From the NCBI RefSeq assembly GCF_902859765.1, contig NZ_CADIJV010000016.1, forward strand, positions 1-64,000: a stretch of 64,000 nucleotides of DNA, given 5' to 3'. Positions 54,076 through 63,784 of the stretch are shown here, piece by piece (the stretch's first letter is position 1; every line of letters begins with the position of its first letter). The position numbers and the translations under genes were made by a program. The notes beneath the pieces are model-generated. The model saw nothing but the letters and a program-made list of their open reading frames with translations, did no database searches and had not been told where the DNA came from. The DNA is from Achromobacter pulmonis (GTDB lineage: Bacteria > Pseudomonadota > Gammaproteobacteria > Burkholderiales > Burkholderiaceae_B).

Positions 54076-55122
54076 CTACAGGTCGGTGGTGTCCAGTGTG
54101 AACGCGGCGGCGGCGCGGCCGATGCGGTCGTTGACCGCGTGCCAGGCGTCATCGGCCGGCGGCGCCTGCACGATGATGCGCTCGAAGCCCCTGCCATCCA
54201 GGTCGCGCAACAGCGCATACAGGGCCTGCGCATAGCGCGCCGGATCGGCCGGCACCTGTTGCCATTGGATGCGCGCGTCGCAGGCCGCCGGCGGCGGCGT
54301 GTACGCCACCACCACCACCTTGCCCGGCGGCAGGCCGCGGCCTTGCAGCACGGCCTGCAGACGCGCATCCGACGCCAGTTCCAGCGCGGTGCGCGGCGCG
54401 TAGTGTGCCTTCAGCGTGCCCGAGGCGCGCGGCGCGGCGGCGTCGGGCGCGAACACCTGCACGCCCAGCACCGCCTCGATCTGCGCAGCGCCGATGTGGC
54501 CGGGACGCAGCAGCACCGGGCCGGCGCCACGGTCCAGCCGCGACAGGTCCAGGATGGTGGATTCGATGCCGACCTCGGAGGCGCCGCCTTCCAGCACCGG
54601 CATGCCGGCCGCGACCTCGTCGGGGAATTCACCGCGCACGTGATCGGCGCGGGTCGGCGAGACCTGGCCGAACTTGTTGGCCGAGGGCGCGGCCACGCCG
54701 CCCTGCCCGTTCGGCTTGCCGGCCGCGAACGCCGCCAGCAGCGCCTGCGCCACCGGATGCGAGGGGCAGCGGATGCCGATGCTGTCCTGGCCGCCGCTGA
54801 CGGTGTCGGCGATATGCGGCGCGCGCTTGAGGATCAGCGTCAGCGGACCGGGCCAGAAGGCGTCGATCAGCAGGCGCGCCTCGGGCGGCACCTCGGCCGC
54901 CCAGTACGACAGGTCGCCCTGCGGCGCGATGTGCACGATCACCGGATGGTTCGCCGGCCGGCCCTTGGCGGCGTAGATCCTGGCCACCGCCTGCCGGTTC
55001 TCGGCGTCCGCGCCCAGGCCGTAGACAGTCTCGGTCGGGAAGGCGACCAGTTCGCCGGCCAAGAGGCGGCGGGCGGCGTCGGCGATGTCCGCGGCGCTGG
55101 TGGAGTCGGGCGAAGCGGGCAT
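54076..55122 (-). CDS. tsaC: L-threonylcarbamoyladenylate synthase (Sua5/TsaC family)
   Basis: Makes threonylcarbamoyl-AMP for the t6A tRNA modification. 348 residues: an N-terminal YrdC domain (GELVAFPTETVYGLGADAENRQAVARIYAAKGRPANHPVIVHI, FWPGPLTLILKR, SIGIRCPSHPVAQALL, AAPSANKFGQVSPTRADHV) and a C-terminal Sua5 domain (about 210-348). Thus it is the long two-domain form. The ATG at 55120-55122 is 4 bp downstream of the purK stop (55127), so it is probably in the pur operon. Confidence 0.93.
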   Translation of the reverse strand: MPASPDSTSAADIADAARRLLAGELVAFPTETVYGLGADAENRQAVARIYAAKGRPANHPVIVHIAPQGDLSYWAAEVPPEARLLIDAFWPGPLTLILKRAPHIADTVSGGQDSIGIRCPSHPVAQALLAAFAAGKPNGQGGVAAPSANKFGQVSPTRADHVRGEFPDEVAAGMPVLEGGASEVGIESTILDLSRLDRGAGPVLLRPGHIGAAQIEAVLGVQVFAPDAAAPRASGTLKAHYAPRTALELASDARLQAVLQGRGLPPGKVVVVAYTPPPAACDARIQWQQVPADPARYAQALYALLRDLDGRGFERIIVQAPPADDAWHAVNDRIGRAAAAFTLDTTDL

Positions 55123-55126
55123 GGCG

Positions 55127-56317
55127 TTACTCGGGCGCCTGCATGCCCAGGGCGGCGGCAACCCGGGCGGCGTCGGCCTGGGCCTGTTGCAGCGTCGGCG
55201 CGACGATCGTAACGTGGCCCATCTTGCGGCCGCGGCGCGCCTCGCGCTTGCCGTACAGGTGCAGCTTGGCCGTAGGCACCGCCAGCGCGGCCGCCCAGTC
55301 GGGCTCGCGCTGCGCATCGCCGGTGGCCGCCGCATACCAGATGTCGCCCAGCAGATTCAGCATCACCGCCGGCGCCAGCAGGTCGGTGGCGCCCAGCGGC
55401 AGGCCGGCCATGGCGCGCGCCTGCTGCTCGAACTGGCTGGTGATGCAGGCGTCCATGGTGTAGTGGCCGCTGTTGTGCGGGCGCGGCGCGATCTCGTTGA
55501 CGATCAGGCTGCCGTCCTTGAGCACGAAGAATTCCACGCACAGCACGCCGTGATAGCCCAGGCCCTGCGCGATGGCCTGCGCCGCCGCGGTGGCCTGCGC
55601 CTGGCGTTCGGCATGGGCGGCATCGAGCTTGACCGGCGCCGCCGTCGACACGGCCAGGATGCCGTCGCGGTGCACGTTGCGCGCCACCGGGAACACCACG
55701 CTGGCGCCGTCGAAACCGCGCGCGATCACCACCGAGATTTCGTAGTCCAGCGGCATCAGCGCTTCCAGCACGCAGGCCACGCCGCCGAACTCGGCGAACG
55801 CGGCCAGCGCCGCCTCGCGCGTGTCGATGCGGGCCTGGCCCTTGCCGTCGTAGCCCAGGCGGGCCACCTTGAGGATGCCAGGGAACAGGCTGTCGGGCGC
55901 CGCGCGCAGGTCGGCTTCGCTGCGGATGGCGGCGTGCGGCGCGACCGCGATGCCCTGACTGGCGATGAAGGCCTTTTCGGCGATGCGGTCCTGCACGATG
56001 GCGACCGCGTCGGCGGCCGGGCTGACGCGGCAACGGGTCGCCAGCGCGCGCAGACTGTCGGCCGGCACGTTCTCGAATTCGGTGGTGACGGCCTGACAGG
56101 TCTGCGCCAGGCGCGCCAGCCCGTCTTCGTCGTCATAGGCGGCCTGGATGTGCAGGTCCGCCACCATGCCGGCGGGGCATTCGGCGGCCGGGTCCAGCAC
56201 CGCGACCTTGTAGCCCAGGCTCTGGGCCGCGTGGCAGAACATGCGGCCCAGTTGGCCGCCGCCCAGCAGGCCGAGCCAGCCGCCGGGGGCAATGGTGAAA
56301 GCAGTCGATTGCGTCAT
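55127..56317 (-). CDS. purK: N5-carboxyaminoimidazole ribonucleotide synthase
   Basis: ATP-grasp enzyme of 396 residues making N5-CAIR from AIR, ATP and bicarbonate in purine synthesis. LGLLGGGQLGRMFCHAAQSLGYKVAVLDP at the N-terminus and FFVLKDGSLIVNEIAPRPHNSGHYTMDACITSQFEQ in the ATP-grasp domain are typical. It is 5 bp from purE. Confidence 0.97.
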   Translation of the reverse strand: MTQSTAFTIAPGGWLGLLGGGQLGRMFCHAAQSLGYKVAVLDPAAECPAGMVADLHIQAAYDDEDGLARLAQTCQAVTTEFENVPADSLRALATRCRVSPAADAVAIVQDRIAEKAFIASQGIAVAPHAAIRSEADLRAAPDSLFPGILKVARLGYDGKGQARIDTREAALAAFAEFGGVACVLEALMPLDYEISVVIARGFDGASVVFPVARNVHRDGILAVSTAAPVKLDAAHAERQAQATAAAQAIAQGLGYHGVLCVEFFVLKDGSLIVNEIAPRPHNSGHYTMDACITSQFEQQARAMAGLPLGATDLLAPAVMLNLLGDIWYAAATGDAQREPDWAAALAVPTAKLHLYGKREARRGRKMGHVTIVAPTLQQAQADAARVAAALGMQAPE

Positions 56318-56322
56318 ACGGA

Positions 56323-56844
56323 TCAGGCCTCGGGCGGAACCTTCATGTCGCGCGCGGCCTGCGTCTGGCGCGCGCGGAAAGCCACCAGCTTCTGGTGCAG
56401 GCCGGCATCGGTGCCCGCCAGCGTGGCGATCAGGTGCAGCGCGGCGTTGGCGGCGCCGGCCTCGCCGATGGCGAAGGTGGCGACCGGCACGCCCTTGGGC
56501 ATCTGCACGATCGACAGCAGCGAATCCTCGCCGCGCAGGTATTTGGACGGCACCGGCACGCCGAACACCGGCACTTCGGTCAGGGCGGCCATCATGCCGG
56601 GCAGGTGGGCCGCGCCGCCGGCGCCGGCGATGATGCCACGCAGGCCGCGCTGATAGGCGGCGGCGCCGTATTCGGCCATGTCCTGAGGCATGCGGTGCGC
56701 GGAAATCACGCGCGCCTCATGCGGCACGCCGAAGTCTTCGAGCATGGTGACGGCGTGCTTCATGACCTCCCAATCGCTGGAGGAACCCATGATCACGCCC
56801 ACCACGGGGGGGGCCTCTGCCGCTGCGGAAGTCTTGGCTGTCAT
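56323..56844 (-). CDS. purE: N5-carboxyaminoimidazole ribonucleotide mutase
   Basis: Class I PurE of 173 residues, converting N5-CAIR to [46 protein letters not shown] and [28 protein letters not shown] are diagnostic. First gene of the purE-purK-tsaC unit. ATG at 56842-56844. Confidence 0.97.
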   Translation of the reverse strand: MTAKTSAAAEAPPVVGVIMGSSSDWEVMKHAVTMLEDFGVPHEARVISAHRMPQDMAEYGAAAYQRGLRGIIAGAGGAAHLPGMMAALTEVPVFGVPVPSKYLRGEDSLLSIVQMPKGVPVATFAIGEAGAANAALHLIATLAGTDAGLHQKLVAFRARQTQAARDMKVPPEA

Positions 56845-56917
56845 AACCGATGTCGAGTAGTTGGAAGGCCGCGGCGGTACCGCGAAACCCGTTATTTTAC
56901 CCGGCGTCGGCGGCAGG

Positions 56918-57490
56918 CTACGGCGCGCTGCCCGAATCCAGCCAGAGGTAGGTGGTGGGGTTGTCCGGGCAAGGCCCGAAGCCGCATTGCAGCGTGGTGC
57001 TGCCCAGATTGGCCAGCACCAGGACGAAAAACAGGGCCATGATGATCATGCCCAGTACCGACACCGGCCGCTTGAGCATGTTGTCGCCCCATTTGCGGTC
57101 CACCGACAGCATCAGCACGCAGAACACGACCAGGGCGCAGAAGGCGATGAAAGCCCAGGTATAGAAGTGCAGGCCCAGGAAGGGTGTGCCATAGCCGGGA
57201 TCGCCCGGGGCGATGTGCAGCAGCACCTGGCGGCCCGATGCCACCATGCCCCCGAGCGAGGCGGCGATGGTCATGGCGTAGTGCATGGGCGAAGGCCCCA
57301 GCCGCAGGTTCAGCAGCAGGCCCACGCCGGCCAGAATGAAGGCCACGCGTTGCAGCTGGCACAGCGGGCACGGCAATTCGTCGTAGGCGAACTGCCAGGC
57401 GAACGCCATGCCCAGGATGACGGTCACGCCCAGCAGGGCCAGGGCATTGAGCACGCGCGAGCCGCGCGCCGGATTACGGGAAAAGATCAT
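56918..57490 (-). CDS. dsbB: Disulfide bond formation protein B
   Basis: Inner-membrane oxidoreductase of 190 residues that reoxidises DsbA and passes electrons to quinone. Four membrane segments; first Cys pair CPLC at 41-44; second pair in the later periplasmic loop ([12 protein letters not shown], near the C-terminus). The ATG at 57488-57490 is 11 bp after the small DUF5993-like gene. Confidence 0.94.
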   Translation of the reverse strand: MIFSRNPARGSRVLNALALLGVTVILGMAFAWQFAYDELPCPLCQLQRVAFILAGVGLLLNLRLGPSPMHYAMTIAASLGGMVASGRQVLLHIAPGDPGYGTPFLGLHFYTWAFIAFCALVVFCVLMLSVDRKWGDNMLKRPVSVLGMIIMALFFVLVLANLGSTTLQCGFGPCPDNPTTYLWLDSGSAP

Positions 57491-57501
57491 CGCGGCCCAT
57501 C

Positions 57502-57660
57502 CTACAGCGACAGCGTCAGCGGGCTGTTCATGTGGAACTGGCACCAGGCGGCGAACACCAGCAAGGTGATCAGCCAGAAGGCGACGCATGGACGGCGCTT
57601 GCCCAGCACGCCGAACCACACGGCGACCAGTCCGGTCAGGAAAGGCAACATCATGATCAT
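57502..57660 (-). CDS. Small membrane protein (DUF5993-like) upstream of dsbB
   Basis: 52 residues with two hydrophobic segments (MLPFLTGLVAVWFGVLG and VAFWLITLLVFAAWCQF) and a basic turn between (KRRP). It resembles the DUF5993 proteins usually found beside dsbB. The ATG at 57660 follows GGAGCTGCGC, a good ribosome site. It has one conserved-looking Cys in each segment region. Function unknown; an accessory to DsbB is plausible from position. Confidence 0.75.
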   Translation of the reverse strand: MIMMLPFLTGLVAVWFGVLGKRRPCVAFWLITLLVFAAWCQFHMNSPLTLSL

Positions 57661-57852
57661 GCGCAGCTCCTTTCTACATCCGGTGGGCGCTAGGCCCAGG
57701 CGGCGGCTGCGGGCCGCGTCCGGCAAATTGGCGGAAGGGAAGCCGCGGATTGGCCGGCTTCCTGTTGCAGGTTGCCGGCGAGTATAACGTAACAATAAGC
57801 AATAATTTTTACGGAAAAACAGGGATTACCCTCAGCGGCGTGGCCTCAAGGG

Positions 57853-57880
57853 CAAAAAAAACCGCCCGGAGCGGGCGGCT
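57853..57880 (-). terminator. Rho-independent terminator of purC
   Basis: CCGCCCG/CGGGCGG with a GAG loop, followed on the minus strand by a run of eight T, about 20 bp after the purC stop at 57899. Confidence 0.9.
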
Positions 57881-57898
57881 TCTTGCGGCGGCTGCGTC

Positions 57899-58780
57899 TC
57901 AGGCAACCAGGCGGTCGAGCGCTTCGCGGTATTTCGCGGCGGTCTTTTCCAGCACGTCCTGGGGCAGGCGCGGCGCGGGCGGGGTCTTGTCCCAGGTCTG
58001 GGTTTCGAGCCAGTCGCGCACGAACTGCTTGTCGAACGAGGGCGGGCTGATGCCCACGCGGTAGCCGTCGGCCGGCCAGAAGCGCGAGGAATCGGGCGTC
58101 AGCACTTCGTCCATCAGGTGCAGCGTGCCGTCGTCATCCAGGCCGAACTCGAACTTGGTGTCGGCGATGATGATGCCCTTGGTGGCGGCGAATTTGGCCG
58201 CTTCGGTGTACAGCTTGAGCGTGACGTCGCGGATGCGCTCGGCCATTTCCTGGCCGACTTCCTTGACCACGTGGGCGAAATCGACGTTTTCGTCATGCAT
58301 GCCGAATTCAGCCTTGGCCGCCGGCGTGAAGATCGGTTCGGGCAACTGGCTGGCCTGCTGCAGGCCGGCCGGCAGTTTGATGCCACAGACGGCGCCGGTG
58401 GCCTGGTAGTCCTTCCAGCCAGAGCCAATCAGGTAACCGCGGGCCACCGCTTCCACCAGGATCGGCTTGAGGCGCTTGACCACCACGGCGCGGCCGCGTA
58501 CCTGGTCGACTTCATCGGGCGCGACCACGTCTTCGGGCTTGATGCCGGTGGAGTGGTTCGGCAGGATGTGGGCCAGCTTCTGCAGCCAGAACTCGGTCAG
58601 TTCGGTCAGCACCTGCCCCTTGCCGGGGATGGGATCGTCGAGGATGACATCGAACGCCGAGATGCGGTCCGACGCGACGATCAGCAACTTGTCGTCGCCC
58701 ACCGCGTACATGTCGCGGACCTTACCGCGGCCCAGCAGCGGCAAGGACTTGATGCTGGATTGATGCAAAGCAGAAGTCAC
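57899..58780 (-). CDS. purC: Phosphoribosylaminoimidazole-succinocarboxamide synthase
   Basis: SAICAR synthase of 293 residues, class [70 protein letters not shown] and [15 protein letters not shown] are diagnostic. The GTG at 58780 gives the family start [23 protein letters not shown]; earlier in-frame starts add unrelated residues. No strong Shine-Dalgarno is visible before it. Confidence 0.96.
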   Translation of the reverse strand: MTSALHQSSIKSLPLLGRGKVRDMYAVGDDKLLIVASDRISAFDVILDDPIPGKGQVLTELTEFWLQKLAHILPNHSTGIKPEDVVAPDEVDQVRGRAVVVKRLKPILVEAVARGYLIGSGWKDYQATGAVCGIKLPAGLQQASQLPEPIFTPAAKAEFGMHDENVDFAHVVKEVGQEMAERIRDVTLKLYTEAAKFAATKGIIIADTKFEFGLDDDGTLHLMDEVLTPDSSRFWPADGYRVGISPPSFDKQFVRDWLETQTWDKTPPAPRLPQDVLEKTAAKYREALDRLVA

Positions 58781-58953
58781 GGAAAAATGGCCTATGGCAA
58801 AAATGGGGGTCGCGCAAAGCGCATAGATTACTGCAAATAGCACCGTCTTGCCGGGCGGCGGAGCGCGGGTTAGTCTGGCCGGATTCCAAAAAATGCGCCG
58901 GCCGCGCAGCCGCGTCACGGCGCCCCCTTGACCCCTGGAGGAGACACAGTCGT

Positions 58954-59409
58954 ATGCAGGATGCAACCCAGAAACGCCCGGCCCACGCCGATGCGCAGGT
59001 CCACCTGACCGGTGGCTGCCAATGTGGCGCGGTGCGCTACGCAGTGACCGACGAACCCATCATGGCGGCCACCTGTCATTGCCGCGATTGCCAGTACTCC
59101 AGCGGCGGCGCGCCGGCCCACGCGCTGATCCTGCCGGCCGGCTCGGTCACCCTGCTGCGCGGCCAGGCGCGCGAACACCGCTACAAGGGCGATTCCGGCC
59201 ACACCGTGATGCGCAGTTTCTGTGCGGACTGTGGCACGCCGCTGTTCGGCGGCTCCGAAGGCATGGCCTACGAAGTGGTGCGGGCCGGCTCCCTGGACGA
59301 CCCCGAGGCATTCCATACCCGCGTCAGCATGTGGACCGACTCGGCGCCGTCCTGGCACCACGTGGACCGGAGCGTGCCGAATTTCCCCCGGAACGCCCCG
59401 CCCGCCTGA
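58954..59409 (+). CDS. GFA-family (Mss4-like) zinc protein
   Basis: 151 residues. Zinc-binding Cys lie at 22, 24 ([10 protein letters not shown]), 41, 43, 46 (CHCRDC) and 90, 93 (CADCGTPLF), the pattern of glutathione-dependent formaldehyde-activating-like proteins. Actual formaldehyde activation is not proven for most members. GGAGGAG lies 11 nt before the ATG. Confidence 0.9.
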   Translation: MQDATQKRPAHADAQVHLTGGCQCGAVRYAVTDEPIMAATCHCRDCQYSSGGAPAHALILPAGSVTLLRGQAREHRYKGDSGHTVMRSFCADCGTPLFGGSEGMAYEVVRAGSLDDPEAFHTRVSMWTDSAPSWHHVDRSVPNFPRNAPPA

Positions 59410-59427
59410 GGCGGCTGGCGGCGGACG

Positions 59428-59462
59428 AAAAAAAAGCGGGCCCGCGAGGGCCCGCCCTTTTG
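59428..59462. terminator. Bidirectional terminator between GFA gene and fba
   Basis: A-run, GCGGGCCC-GCGA-GGGCCCGC stem, then CTTTT. Both strands have a T-run after the stem, so it serves both convergent genes. Confidence 0.88.
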
Positions 59463-59496
59463 CGGCCGGCCTCCCCGAGGGGAGGCGGCTGGCGGC

Positions 59497-60561
59497 TTAC
59501 TGCACCACCTGGGCCAACTTGCCCGACGCGTACTGGGCGGCGATCTCGGTCAGGGGCAGCGCCTTGATCTTGCTGGCGTTGCCGGCGGTGCCGAATTCCG
59601 TGTAGCGAGCCACACAGATCGCCTTGGCGGCGGCGCGGGCCGGCTTCAGGTATTCGCGCGGGTCGAACTTCTCGGGGTTCTCGGCGAAGAAACGGCGGAT
59701 GGCGCCGGTCATGGCCAGACGGATATCGGTGTCGATATTGATCTTGCGCACGCCGTACTTGATGGCTTCCTGGATTTCCTCTACCGGCACGCCGTAGGTT
59801 TCCTTCATATTGCCGCCGAATTCACGGATCTCGGCCAGCAGTTCCTGCGGCACGCTGGAGCTGCCGTGCATCACCAGATGGGTGTTGGGCAGGCGGGCGT
59901 GGATTTCCTTGATGCGGGCGATCGACAGGATGTCGCCAGTGGGCTTGCGCGTGAACTTGTAGGCGCCGTGGCTGGTGCCGATGGCGATGGCCAGCGCGTC
60001 CAGCTGGGTGCGGCGCACGAAGTCGGCGGCCTGCTCCGGATCGGTCAGCAACTGGTCCATGGTCAGCTTGCCGTCGGCGCCGTGGCCGTCTTCCTTGTCG
60101 CCTTCCATGGTTTCGAGCGAGCCCAGGCAGCCCAGTTCGCCTTCGACCGTCACGCCCAGCTTGTGGGCCACGTCCACCACCTTCTTGGTGACTTCGACGT
60201 TGTAGTCGTAGTCGGCGATGGTCTTGCCGTCTTCCTTGAGCGAGCCGTCCATCATGACGCTGGAGAAGCCCAGGTCGATGGCGCCCTGGCAGACCTTGGG
60301 CGACTGACCGTGGTCCTGGTGCATGACCACGGGGATGTGCGGGTAGGACTCCACGGCGGCCTGGATCAAGTGCTTCAGGAAGCCTTCGCCGGCGTACTTG
60401 CGGGCGCCGGCCGAGGCCTGCATGATCACCGGGCTGTCGGTCTCCGACGCGGCTTCCATGATGGCCTGGACCTGCTCCAGGTTATTGACGTTGAATGCCG
60501 GAATGCCGTAGCCATGCTCGGCGGCGTGGTCGAGCAACTGGCGCATGGAGACTAGGGCCAT
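59497..60561 (-). CDS. fba: Class II fructose-1,6-bisphosphate aldolase
   Basis: Zinc aldolase of glycolysis/gluconeogenesis, 354 residues. [32 protein letters not shown] contains the zinc-binding His and the conserved Asp; [14 protein letters not shown] and [23 protein letters not shown] follow. Length matches the Calvin-cycle-type subfamily. ATG at 60559-60561 with AGGAGG upstream. 175 bp separate it from the SMP-30 gene. Confidence 0.97.
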   Translation of the reverse strand: MALVSMRQLLDHAAEHGYGIPAFNVNNLEQVQAIMEAASETDSPVIMQASAGARKYAGEGFLKHLIQAAVESYPHIPVVMHQDHGQSPKVCQGAIDLGFSSVMMDGSLKEDGKTIADYDYNVEVTKKVVDVAHKLGVTVEGELGCLGSLETMEGDKEDGHGADGKLTMDQLLTDPEQAADFVRRTQLDALAIAIGTSHGAYKFTRKPTGDILSIARIKEIHARLPNTHLVMHGSSSVPQELLAEIREFGGNMKETYGVPVEEIQEAIKYGVRKINIDTDIRLAMTGAIRRFFAENPEKFDPREYLKPARAAAKAICVARYTEFGTAGNASKIKALPLTEIAAQYASGKLAQVVQ

Positions 60562-60736
60562 GAGTGGTCCTCCTTAGGTACTGTCGATTGAAAGATGGTT
60601 GAAACCGAGCGGGATGGTGGGATTTTACGGGGGATTCGCGGAAAGGTCTTGAAACGGCCGGTATCCCTATCCGCCAGGACTAAACCGGCGGGATGAACCG
60701 CCGCCGCACCGCCTCCCCGTTCGACCCTCGCCCGTC

Positions 60737-61636
60737 CTACGGCCGTCCCGCGTGCGGCACGTCCACCTCGGTCATCAGGATCCGCCCTTCCGGCTTGGCG
60801 CGGCGGTTGGCCTCGATGAAGTCGGGCGCCGCCGCCATGAACAGTGTCCTGCCGTCCGGGCCGCCCAGGGCCGCCGCGAAAATGCCCAGCTCGCCGGTAT
60901 CGATCTGTTCCAGGATCCGGCCGCCGCGCGCCAGCCGCACGATACGCTTGCCGATGGCGTCGGCCACCCACAGCGCGCCCTCGGCGTCCAGCGCCCCGCC
61001 GTCCGGCCCGATGGCCGAGGCCGCGATCAGCACCGACAGGTCGTCCGACTCGGGCAAGGCGCCGAAATGGGCCCAATCGCGCCGCGGCCCGAGCGCGCCA
61101 TCCGCCAGGATGTCGAATTCCGAGATGCGGTTGCCGAAGGTCTCGTTGACGATCAGGGTCTTGCCGTCGGGGGGGATGAAGGAGCCATTGGGAAACCACA
61201 GCCCATCGGCCACCACCTGCGCCACGCCGTCCGGATCCACCCGCACCAGGGTGGTGGTGGCGAAAGGCTCGCCGGCCATCAGGTCGAAGCCGAAATTGCC
61301 CACGTAGGCGCGCCCCTGCTCGTCGACCACCAGGTCGTTGACCGGGCCGCCGGTCAGGGCCGACAGATCGCAATGCGTGACCAGCCGGCCGTCGGGCTCG
61401 CGCCGCAGCAGCTTGCGGTCTTTCATGGAGGAAATCAGCAGGCGCCCGTCGGGCAGCCAGCCCAGGCCGGACGGTTGTTCCAGCACGCGGCAGATGACCT
61501 CGACCCGGCCCTGCAGGTCCACGGCGATCACCTTGCCCGTATAGAAGTCCGACGCCCACAGGCGCCCGTCGCGCCAGCGCAGGCCTTCCAGGTAGGTGTA
61601 CCCCGAGACCAAGACGGACAATTCGCGTTGCGGCAT
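60737..61636 (-). CDS. SMP-30/gluconolactonase-family protein
   Basis: Six-bladed beta-propeller of 299 residues. Metal-binding Glu near the N-terminus (YTYLEGLRWRDGRLWASDFYTGKV), then GGPVNDLVVDEQGRAYVGNFGFD (conserved Asn) and ALDAEGALWVADAIGKRIVRL (late Asp). Family members hydrolyse sugar or other lactones. The ATG at 61634-61636 has AGGAGA 8 nt upstream; an upstream in-frame start lacks one. Confidence 0.88.
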   Translation of the reverse strand: MPQRELSVLVSGYTYLEGLRWRDGRLWASDFYTGKVIAVDLQGRVEVICRVLEQPSGLGWLPDGRLLISSMKDRKLLRREPDGRLVTHCDLSALTGGPVNDLVVDEQGRAYVGNFGFDLMAGEPFATTTLVRVDPDGVAQVVADGLWFPNGSFIPPDGKTLIVNETFGNRISEFDILADGALGPRRDWAHFGALPESDDLSVLIAASAIGPDGGALDAEGALWVADAIGKRIVRLARGGRILEQIDTGELGIFAAALGGPDGRTLFMAAAPDFIEANRRAKPEGRILMTEVDVPHAGRP

Positions 61637-61957
61637 GGCTTTTGTCTCCTGATGGTGGCGGCGGGCCGGCATGGCCCTGTCCTTATCTTTATTTAGGGAG
61701 GGCCCCAGGGCGCTTGCGCGACCCGGGCCAGGCCATTTTGTCATGCCGGCGGCGTCGCGGCAGTCGGGGTTGACCCGTCCCCAACCTGACAACTGACTGT
61801 CAGGCTGGGGACGTTAACATCGCGCCCCAAGGGTTAACCCGCACTCCGGTTGCCCTCCGGCATATCCGTCATTGGACCGATCCGCCCCGCCCCATGCCGG
61901 CGGGTAAGGCCCTCCCTGGGGCCGACCGGGACGATCCCTGTTCTCCTGTTTTTGAAG
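61637..61957 (+). other. Divergent gap with a strong hairpin before the symporter gene
   Basis: 321 bp without a gene. A 14-bp near-perfect inverted repeat lies at 61777-61790 and 61799-61812 (one mismatch), then two GTTAAC hexanucleotides at 61813-61818 and 61833-61838. No T-run follows the hairpin. These may be regulatory signals for the symporter gene. Confidence 0.6.
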
Positions 61958-63271
61958 ATGAATACTAAGAAGCTGACGCGTTACATCGGCATCGCCATGG
62001 TGCTGGGCGTCGTGGTGGGTTATTTCTGCAACAAGTACGCGCAGAGCGCGCAAGAGGCCAAGGACATCGCCTCGTACTTCAGTCTGATCACCGACATCTT
62101 CCTGCGCATGATCAAGATGATCATCGCGCCCCTGGTATTCGCCACCCTGGTGTCGGGCCTGGCCAGCATGAGCGATGCCAGCGCCGTCGGCCGCATCGGT
62201 CTGCGCGCCATGTTCTGGTTCATCGCCGCCTCGGCCATCTCGCTGCTGCTGGGCCTGGCGCTGGTCAACATCTTCCAGCCGGGCGCCCACTTGAACCTGG
62301 CGCTGCCCGACACGGCCGTCAGCGCCGGCCTGAAGACCGGCGACTTCACCCTCAAGGCCTTCATCGCGCACGTGTTCCCCAAGAGCATCGCCGAAGCCAT
62401 GGCCAACAATGAGATCCTGCAGATCCTGGTGTTCTCGCTGTTCTTCGGCGCGGCGCTGTCGTTCATCCGCGGCAAGGGCCACAACACCATTTACAACGTG
62501 ATCGACGAGCTGGCCAAGATCATGTTCCGCGTCACCGACTACGTGATGCGCTTCGCGCCGCTGGGCGTGTTCGCCGCCATGGCCGCGGCCATCACCACCG
62601 AGGGGCTGGGCGTGCTGGTCAGCTACGGCAAGCTGATCGGCGAGTTCTACCTGGGCCTGGCGTTGCTGTGGGCCATCCTGTTCGGCGTGGGCTACCTGTT
62701 CCTGGGCAAGTCCACCTTCCGCCTGGGCGGCCTGATCAAGGAACCGACCCTGCTGGCCTTCTCGACCGCCAGCAGCGAATCGGCCTACCCCAAGACCATC
62801 GAGGCGCTGGCGCGTTTCGGCGTGTCCAAGCGCATCTCGGGCTTCGTGCTGCCGCTGGGTTACTCATTCAACCTGGACGGCTCGATGATGTACCAGTCGT
62901 TCGCGGTGCTGTTCATCGCGCAGGCCTACAACATCGAAATGAGCTTTTCGCAGCAGCTGACGCTGCTGCTGGTGCTGATGGTGACCAGCAAGGGCATGGC
63001 TGGCGTGGCGCGCGCCTCGCTGGTGGTGGTGGCGGCGACGCTGCCGATGTTCCATCTGCCCGAGGCCGGCCTGCTGCTGATCATGGGCATCGACCAGTTC
63101 TTCGACATGGGCCGCACCGCCACCAACGTGGTCGGCAACAGCCTGGCCACCGCCGTCATCGCCAAGCTGGAAGGCAAGGAAGAGGATCTGGCGGCCGCGG
63201 ACGGATCCGCGCCTGCTCAGTCGTTGACCGAGCAGGCCACCGGCGCGCCATCCTCGAATTCGACGTCGTAA
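61958..63271 (+). CDS. Dicarboxylate/amino acid:cation symporter (DAACS family)
   Basis: Inner-membrane secondary transporter of 437 residues. IFLRMIKMIIAPLVFATLVSGLASM, AFSTASSESAYPKTIEAL (serine-rich hairpin loop), YSFNLDGSMMYQSFAVLFIAQAYN and MGIDQFFDMGRTATNVVGNSLATAVIAK are signature segments of the GltP/DctA family. Substrate is probably C4-dicarboxylate or glutamate/aspartate. The last 55 bp overlap the convergent gene at 63217. ATG at 61958 after weak GAAGA. Confidence 0.94.
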   Translation: MNTKKLTRYIGIAMVLGVVVGYFCNKYAQSAQEAKDIASYFSLITDIFLRMIKMIIAPLVFATLVSGLASMSDASAVGRIGLRAMFWFIAASAISLLLGLALVNIFQPGAHLNLALPDTAVSAGLKTGDFTLKAFIAHVFPKSIAEAMANNEILQILVFSLFFGAALSFIRGKGHNTIYNVIDELAKIMFRVTDYVMRFAPLGVFAAMAAAITTEGLGVLVSYGKLIGEFYLGLALLWAILFGVGYLFLGKSTFRLGGLIKEPTLLAFSTASSESAYPKTIEALARFGVSKRISGFVLPLGYSFNLDGSMMYQSFAVLFIAQAYNIEMSFSQQLTLLLVLMVTSKGMAGVARASLVVVAATLPMFHLPEAGLLLIMGIDQFFDMGRTATNVVGNSLATAVIAKLEGKEEDLAAADGSAPAQSLTEQATGAPSSNSTS

Positions 63272-63651
63272 GTGTGGACCGGGTCCCAGGGCAGCGTGAA
63301 CCATAGTTCGTAGCCGTCGCCGTCCTCGTCGAACAGCCACAGCGCGCGCAGCACGGCCTTCTCGGCCATGGCCTCGGCGCTTTCCTCGCCCAGCAGCTGG
63401 TCGTCTTCGAGACCGAGTTTCTTGTAATGCTCGTACGAGTAGTTGTCGAGCAGGAAGTCGGCGGCGGCCAGGATCTGTTCGTCGAGGTTGTCGATGATGG
63501 CCTTGACCACCTTGGACGCCGCGCCGGTCGGCGCTTCGCCGTCGGTCTGGATCATGACGTGGATGGGCGGACGCCCCTCGCCCGCAGGCACGTTTTCGGC
63601 GGCCCAGAGATCGGGTTCTTCGAGGTCCTGGGTGAAATTGAATCGTGCCAT
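63217..63651 (-). CDS. Acidic conserved protein of unknown function
   Basis: 144 residues, very rich in Glu and Asp, ending DPVHTYDVEFEDGAPVACSVND. It looks like a soluble, cytoplasmic DUF2004/DUF6985-type protein, but I cannot assign a function. The reading frame has a good ribosome site (GGAG, 6 nt before the ATG at 63649-63651). Its 3' end overlaps the symporter gene end by 55 bp on the opposite strand. Confidence 0.75.
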   Translation of the reverse strand: MARFNFTQDLEEPDLWAAENVPAGEGRPPIHVMIQTDGEAPTGAASKVVKAIIDNLDEQILAAADFLLDNYSYEHYKKLGLEDDQLLGEESAEAMAEKAVLRALWLFDEDGDGYELWFTLPWDPVHTYDVEFEDGAPVACSVND

Positions 63652-63677
63652 CGTACGCTCCGGAAAATAAAGGAGAC

Positions 63678-63698
63678 GGGCCGCGCAAGCCGCGGCCC
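63678..63698 (-). terminator. Possible terminator after the phnM-like gene
   Basis: GGGCCGCG (63678-63685) pairs with CGCGGCCC (63691-63698). On the minus strand it is followed by T-rich GTCTCCTTTATTTTCC. It lies about 87 bp after the phnM-like stop. Confidence 0.45.
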
Positions 63699-63784
63699 CC
63701 CGTCATCACCCATTTAACCAGATGCGCGTGTCCGGCGCTTGTCCGGCGACAAGGTTGGCCGCGCGATACCGCCGGCCCTGCGGG

